A DNA stretch of 16,855 nucleotides from JBQTJJ01 sp052387235 (GTDB lineage: Bacteria > Actinomycetota > Acidimicrobiia > Acidimicrobiales > GCA-2861595). Position 1 is the stretch's first letter; each line of letters starts with the position of its first letter. The notes below the pieces were generated by a model that saw only the letters and a program-made list of their open reading frames with translations, made no database searches and was not told the DNA's origin. Shown one piece after another: positions 13,761-16,855 of the stretch. The position numbers and the translations under genes were made by a program. The DNA is taken from assembly GCA_052387235.1 (NCBI GenBank), contig JBQTJJ010000171.1, positions 1-16,855 of the forward strand, written 5' to 3'.

Positions 13761-14945
13761 ATGCCCCATTACCGTTCCGTGGGCGACGTGCCCCGCAAGC
13801 GGCACCTGAAGGTGCCCGGTCCCGGCGGCGCGCTGCTGTACGAGGAGCTGATGGGGGAGGAGGGGTTCGCAGGCGAGTCCTCGCTGCTCTACCACCTGAA
13901 GTCGCCGTCGGCCCTGGTGGCCGCCGACCCGGTGGAGACGGGGGAACCCGAGCTGGTGGCCAACGATCCCCTGGTGCCCTGGCACCTGCGCACCGGCGAC
14001 CTCCCGGCCGGCGGGGACCCGGTGGAGGGGCGCCACCTGCTGCTCGGCAACGACGACGTGGCCGTCTCCTGGGTGGCGGCCGACCGCTCCAGCCCGCTGC
14101 GCCGCAACGCCGTGGGCGACGAGCTGGCCTACGTGCAGGCCGGCGCCGGGGTGCTGGAGTCGGTGTTCGGGCTGCTGGCGGTCGCCGCCGGCGACTACGT
14201 GGTGGTGCCGCGGTCGGTGACCCACCGATGGGTGGTGGAGGACGACAGCCGCCTCGACCTGCTCGTGCTGGAGGCGCGGGGTCACGTCCGCCCGCCGGCC
14301 CGGTACCTTTCGGCCACCGGCCAGTTCCTGGAGCAGGCCCCGTACTGCGAGCGCGACATCAGGGGGCCGGACGGGCCCCACGTCGCCGGCGAGGACGGTC
14401 CGGCCGAGGTGCTGGTGCGCCACCGGGGCGGCGTCACCCGCCACACCCTGGCCTCGTCGCCGTTCGACGTGGTGGGGTGGGCCGGGTGCCTCTACCCGTG
14501 GGCCCTGTCCATCCACGACTTCGAGCCCATCGTGGGCAGCATCCACCAGCCGCCCCACGTCCACCAGACGTTCGAGGGGCCGGGGTTCGTGGTCTGCTCC
14601 TTCGTGCCCCGCCCCTACGACTTCCACGACGGCGCCATCAAGGTGCCGTACCACCACGCCAACGTCGACAGCGACGAGGTCCTGTTCTACTCGGCCGGGG
14701 ACTTCATGAGCCGGGCCGGGTCGGGGATCGGCGTGGGGTCGATCTCCCTCCACCCCGGCGGGTTCGTGCACGGGCCCCAGCCGGGGAGCATGGAGGCGGC
14801 GACCGACAAGGCCCGCACCGAGGAGGTGGCCGTGATGCTCGACACGTTCCGGCCGCTCGCGCTGGGCCGGAGCGCTCTCGAGGTGGGCGACGGCGCCTAC
14901 CCCTGGAGCTGGGCCAGGAACACCGGGGGACCCTCCAACTCCTAG
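13761..14945 (+). CDS. hmgA: homogentisate 1,2-dioxygenase
   Basis: Opens the homogentisate ring with O2 and Fe(II) to give 4-maleylacetoacetate. The 394-residue cupin-type enzyme is slightly shorter than the roughly 430-residue proteobacterial form. The active site is visible: HQPPHVHQTFE (262-272) with the acid-base His; YHHANVDSDEVLFY (297-310) with the iron ligands His298/299 and Glu306 (or Asp305); and LHPGGFVHGPQPG (330-342) with iron ligand His337. The N-terminal half holds the usual beta-sandwich (YVQAGAGVLESVFG, then AAGDYVVVPRSVTHRW). ATG lies 3 bases after the fahA stop with GGAGG 9 bases upstream, so the two genes are surely co-transcribed. The HHANVDSDE arrangement has one more acidic residue than the classical YHRN-SE motif; I take it as an actinobacterial variant. 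Confidence 0.95.
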   Translation: MPHYRSVGDVPRKRHLKVPGPGGALLYEELMGEEGFAGESSLLYHLKSPSALVAADPVETGEPELVANDPLVPWHLRTGDLPAGGDPVEGRHLLLGNDDVAVSWVAADRSSPLRRNAVGDELAYVQAGAGVLESVFGLLAVAAGDYVVVPRSVTHRWVVEDDSRLDLLVLEARGHVRPPARYLSATGQFLEQAPYCERDIRGPDGPHVAGEDGPAEVLVRHRGGVTRHTLASSPFDVVGWAGCLYPWALSIHDFEPIVGSIHQPPHVHQTFEGPGFVVCSFVPRPYDFHDGAIKVPYHHANVDSDEVLFYSAGDFMSRAGSGIGVGSISLHPGGFVHGPQPGSMEAATDKARTEEVAVMLDTFRPLALGRSALEVGDGAYPWSWARNTGGPSNS

Positions 14946-14956
14946 GGTGGGTCGCC

Positions 14957-15331
14957 ATGAGCGCCACCAAGCCCGACGTGACCGTGCCCGGCGGCGAGCC
15001 GCCGGCCCAGCTCCAGGTGGAGGACCTCGACGTGGGGGAGGGGGCCGAGGCCTCCGCCGGCTCCGACGTCGACGTGCACTACGTCGGCGTCTCGTGGTCC
15101 AGCGGCCGCCAGTTCGACGCCTCCTGGGACCGCCGGGACACCTTCTCGTTCCGGCTGGGCGCGGGCCAGGTGATCGCGGGCTGGGACCAGGGTGTGGCCG
15201 GCATGCGCGTGGGCGGGCGCCGGCGCCTCACCATCCCGCCCGACCTGGCCTACGGCAGCCGGGGCGCCGGGGGCGTGATCGCCCCCGGGGAGACCCTGGT
15301 GTTCGTGGTGGACCTGGTGGGAGTGCGCTGA
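14957..15331 (+). CDS. FKBP-type peptidyl-prolyl cis-trans isomerase
   Basis: A 124-residue single-domain prolyl isomerase, presumably cytoplasmic because no signal peptide or lipobox is present. The FKBP core runs from about 36 to 124: VDVHYVGVSWSSGRQFDASW (aromatic and Asp active-site residues), FRLGAGQVIAGWDQGVAGMRVGGRR, IPPDLAYGSRG and LVFVVDLVGV. Only a short acidic leader precedes it. ATG at 14957 follows the hmgA stop by 11 bases, so it is probably read as the last gene of the aromatic operon, although a folding helper has no obvious pathway role. The ribosome binding site is weak (AGGGTGG). Its stop codon lies within a small stem-loop before the convergent membrane protein gene. Confidence 0.93.
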   Translation: MSATKPDVTVPGGEPPAQLQVEDLDVGEGAEASAGSDVDVHYVGVSWSSGRQFDASWDRRDTFSFRLGAGQVIAGWDQGVAGMRVGGRRRLTIPPDLAYGSRGAGGVIAPGETLVFVVDLVGVR

Positions 15332-15340
15332 GCACAGCGC
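15325..15340. terminator. small stem-loop between convergent genes
   Basis: GCGCTG (15325-15330) and CAGCGC (15335-15340) form a 6-bp stem with an AGCA loop. It overlaps the FKBP stop and lies in the 16-base gap before the end of the convergent Bax-inhibitor gene, so it may stop transcription from both sides. No T-run follows. Confidence 0.4.
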
Positions 15341-15347
15341 CCGGGCG

Positions 15348-16046
15348 TCAGTTCCGGAGCTGGGAGAACAGGCGCAGCACGTACCAGAACAGCAGCATGA
15401 CCGAGGCGAACAGCTGGACGGCGCCGCCCACGTAGGCCTCGGGCGGGTAGCTCTTCAGCACCGTCTGGGTCTGGTACAGGATCGAGGCGCCGGCCAGGCC
15501 GATCATGGCCACCGAGAACCACACGCCCAGGTCCAGGCCGAACAGGAAGGCGGCGAAGATGAGGACGAGGCCGACCACGAAGCCCCACATGATGAGGGGG
15601 CGCAGGAACGAGAGGTCCTTGCGGGTCGTGTAGGCCACGGCGCTGAGGCCGGCGAAGCCGGCACCGGTGACGGCCGCCGCCGCCCACACCGTGCTCTCCT
15701 CGCTGCGCACCTCGAACAGGTAGTAGAGGAACGGGGCGAAGATCAGCGCCTCGGCCACGACCAGGGCGAACAGGCCGGCGTACTGCTTGCCGGTGTCGCG
15801 CAGGTCGTGGGCGGCGGTGGTGGCCAGCCAGCTCACCAGCATGAAGCCGCCGAGCACCAGCAGCCAGGCGCCGCTGCTGCCGGCGATGAGGTCGTAGACC
15901 TTCTCCGCCACCCCGAGCTGGAGGAACAGGGCCTCGACGGCGACGAAGGAGACGAGAGCCAGGATCAGGTGCTGGTACACCTTCACGACGAAGTCGGCGC
16001 GCGTGGCCTCGTCGCGATAGGCGACGGCGTACGCAGGTGCTGCCAT
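15348..16046 (-). CDS. Bax inhibitor-1 / YccA family membrane protein
   Basis: A 232-residue integral membrane protein of the TMBIM (BI-1, UPF0005) family. After a short cytoplasmic N-terminus, seven hydrophobic segments lie at about 27-44, 57-77, 88-108, 120-137, 148-168, 173-190 and 208-226. The family signature regions are recognisable: VYQHLILAL in the first helix and the SILYQTQTVLK stretch with the YPPEAYVGGAVQLFASVMLLFWYVLRL end, typical of bacterial members. Relatives such as BsYetJ are pH-sensitive calcium leak channels; YccA modulates FtsH. The role here is not known. The ATG start has GGAGG about 7 bases upstream. It is transcribed towards the FKBP gene and stands 80 bases downstream of a small gene on the same strand; a TACCCT at 16090-16085 might be a -10 of its own. 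Confidence 0.92.
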   Translation of the reverse strand: MAAPAYAVAYRDEATRADFVVKVYQHLILALVSFVAVEALFLQLGVAEKVYDLIAGSSGAWLLVLGGFMLVSWLATTAAHDLRDTGKQYAGLFALVVAEALIFAPFLYYLFEVRSEESTVWAAAAVTGAGFAGLSAVAYTTRKDLSFLRPLIMWGFVVGLVLIFAAFLFGLDLGVWFSVAMIGLAGASILYQTQTVLKSYPPEAYVGGAVQLFASVMLLFWYVLRLFSQLRN

Positions 16047-16126
16047 GGGGGTTCCTCCCGGGTGGGTGGTTCGTTCGGTCTTTCAGGGTACCGAGCGCCG
16101 GACGGGAACGCGCGTCAGGGACCTTG

Positions 16127-16318
16127 TCAGCGCCGACGGCGGAGCCGGCGCAGGAACAGCGGCATCCGCAGGCCGGCGGTGGTGACCCCTCGCTCGCGGG
16201 AGAGCCGGTCGATCTCGGCCTCGATGGCGGCCCGCTCCTCGGCCGGAGGATCGGTGGCCAGCCGCTCCCGCAGGAACTTCAGCCGGTCGTTGATCCACCG
16301 CTCCCCGTCGACGACCAC
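16127..16318 (-). CDS. small charged protein, probably helical
   Basis: A 63-residue protein with no recognised family. WINDRLKFLRERLATDPP (about 8-25) and EERAAIEAEIDRLSRERG (about 27-44) have the heptad-like spacing of a helical hairpin or short coiled coil. The last ten residues are strongly basic (LRRLRRRR). GTG 16318 is the first usable start; its ribosome binding site is poor. Support comes from the sensible amino acid pattern and position between two same-strand membrane protein genes. It could still be a chance frame in GC-rich DNA. Confidence 0.6.
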   Translation of the reverse strand: MVVDGERWINDRLKFLRERLATDPPAEERAAIEAEIDRLSRERGVTTAGLRMPLFLRRLRRRR

Positions 16319-16386
16319 GGGACTCAGGGTACGCCGGGGACGGCCCGGTCGCTTCGATCGATCCGGCCGGGGCCCCGGCCGTCAGG

Positions 16387-16566
16387 TCAGAACGCGAGAG
16401 CGCCGGTGTTCCACATGGTAGGTACGGCGAAGAAGGCGAGGCCCAGCGGGAGGAAGGCCACCTGCGCCCGCGCCCGCACCCGGGTGCCGAGGGCGGCGAG
16501 GATGAAGCAGACCACCGCCGCCAGGTAGAACAGGAACTGAAGTTCGAGACTCATGCTGTCGTCCAT
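16387..16566 (-). CDS. small two-helix membrane protein
   Basis: A 59-residue protein of unknown function. Two hydrophobic segments (FLFYLAAVVCFILAALG and VAFLPLGLAFFAVPTMW) flank a basic loop (TRVRARAQ), so it probably forms a helical hairpin in the membrane with the loop in the cytoplasm. Similar tiny two-helix proteins are common in actinobacteria. The start is taken at ATG 16566; ATG 16554 (55 residues) is equally possible, and neither has a clear ribosome binding site. A longer in-frame extension to 16707 is Arg/His-rich, runs through the antitoxin promoter and is rejected. Confidence 0.65.
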   Translation of the reverse strand: MDDSMSLELQFLFYLAAVVCFILAALGTRVRARAQVAFLPLGLAFFAVPTMWNTGALAF

Positions 16567-16689
16567 GCCAGCGGCTATACCCACATCGCTGCGACCTTGT
16601 CGGCGGCTGCCGCGCTCTTCGACGCCCAGTCGGTCGCGCACTGCTCGGGTGCCGAGCCGGCCATGGTGCGTGCTGCCTGGCGAGAGGCG

Positions 16690-16709
16690 GTGTGTACTAC
16701 CATGCACAC
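16690..16709 (+). promoter_or_regulatory. palindromic promoter/operator of the antitoxin gene
   Basis: GTGTGTA (16690-16696) and TGCACAC (16703-16709) form an inverted repeat with one mismatch around a 6-base centre, ending directly before the ATG. TACCAT (16698-16703) inside it fits a -10, so transcription would start at or near the ATG itself, giving a leaderless mRNA. Overlap of operator and -10 suggests autorepression, as is usual for toxin-antitoxin genes. The region 16567-16689 shows nothing else. Confidence 0.55.
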
Positions 16710-16855
16710 ATGCCGAAGGGCCGGATCACCGTCACTATCGACCAGGCGTTACTCGACCGGGCCAGGTCGCTAGGGGTGAATCTGTCGGCGGCATGCGAGC
16801 AGGGAATCGCCGAGGTCACCGAGACGGTGGGCGCCCGAGTCGAGTTGGCTCGCCA
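16710..16855 (+). CDS. CcdA-like type II antitoxin, partial
   Basis: Only the first 48 codons lie in the window; the gene runs off the right edge. MPKGRITVTIDQALLDRARS followed by LGVNLSAACEQGIAEV has the ribbon-helix-helix pattern of CcdA/VapB-like antitoxins: a short beta strand, then a helix with D-LLDRAR, then NLS-A-CE. Such proteins bind DNA as dimers and neutralise a toxin encoded just downstream. No ribosome binding site precedes the ATG, in line with a leaderless transcript. The toxin gene should start within about 100-250 bases past the window end; CcdB/MazF-like or PIN-domain toxins are the usual partners. Confidence 0.75.
   Translation, partial: MPKGRITVTIDQALLDRARSLGVNLSAACEQGIAEVTETVGARVELAR

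Noticed and set aside
12402..14771. 789-codon minus-strand frame opposite fahA and hmgA
   Set aside because: Antisense to two well-supported enzymes; the product is His/Gly/Val-rich with no recognisable motif.
1..16855. tRNA, rRNA, CRISPR arrays or complete insertion sequences
   Set aside because: I saw no cloverleaf-like pattern, no regularly spaced repeats and no transposase or integrase motifs. A covariance-model scan was not possible here.

Overview
This window is very GC-rich. Codon use is dominated by G/C third positions, GTG starts are frequent, and the regulators (RamB-type, Lrp-type) and one probably leaderless antitoxin gene point to an actinobacterium, perhaps an uncultured acidimicrobial-type lineage. 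That placement is inference from gene content, not a phylogeny.

Layout. (1) Left edge, 1-1535, minus strand: a CpaF/TadA secretion ATPase whose C-terminus is lost at about base 122, and an aldo/keto reductase remnant whose catalytic core has been removed in frame. This stretch looks decayed or misassembled. (2) 1621-5222: a two-gene minus-strand operon (a small protein resembling a carboxypeptidase pro-domain, overlapping by 4 bases an M14 zinc carboxypeptidase), divergent from a tyrosinase whose C-terminal PASTA domain appears interrupted by a proline- and histidine-rich insert, followed by an SRPBCC protein. Two strong inverted repeats bound the SRPBCC gene; one is a perfect 24-bp-arm palindrome that covers its stop codon. 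(3) 5264-9820: glyoxylate-shunt module, aceB-aceA on the minus strand with a divergent RamB-type regulator; the shared intergenic region carries repeated CTTTC-type boxes. (4) 9836-15331: aromatic amino acid catabolism. An Lrp/AsnC regulator is divergent from phhA-hppD-fahA-hmgA, with an FKBP-type prolyl isomerase gene at the end. (5) 15348-16566: minus-strand Bax-inhibitor-1 family membrane protein, a small coiled-coil-like protein and a small two-helix membrane protein. (6) Right edge: the start of a CcdA-like antitoxin gene with a palindromic promoter/operator, cut by the window end.

How they fit: blocks 3 and 4 connect metabolically. The Phe/Tyr pathway ends in fumarate and acetoacetate; acetoacetate yields acetyl-CoA, which the glyoxylate shunt assimilates. 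The aminotransferase and maleylacetoacetate isomerase needed to complete the aromatic pathway are not in this window. The least ordinary part is block 2 (separately encoded pro-domain-like protein, M14 peptidase, tyrosinase-PASTA). Its joint function is unknown and I do not assign one.
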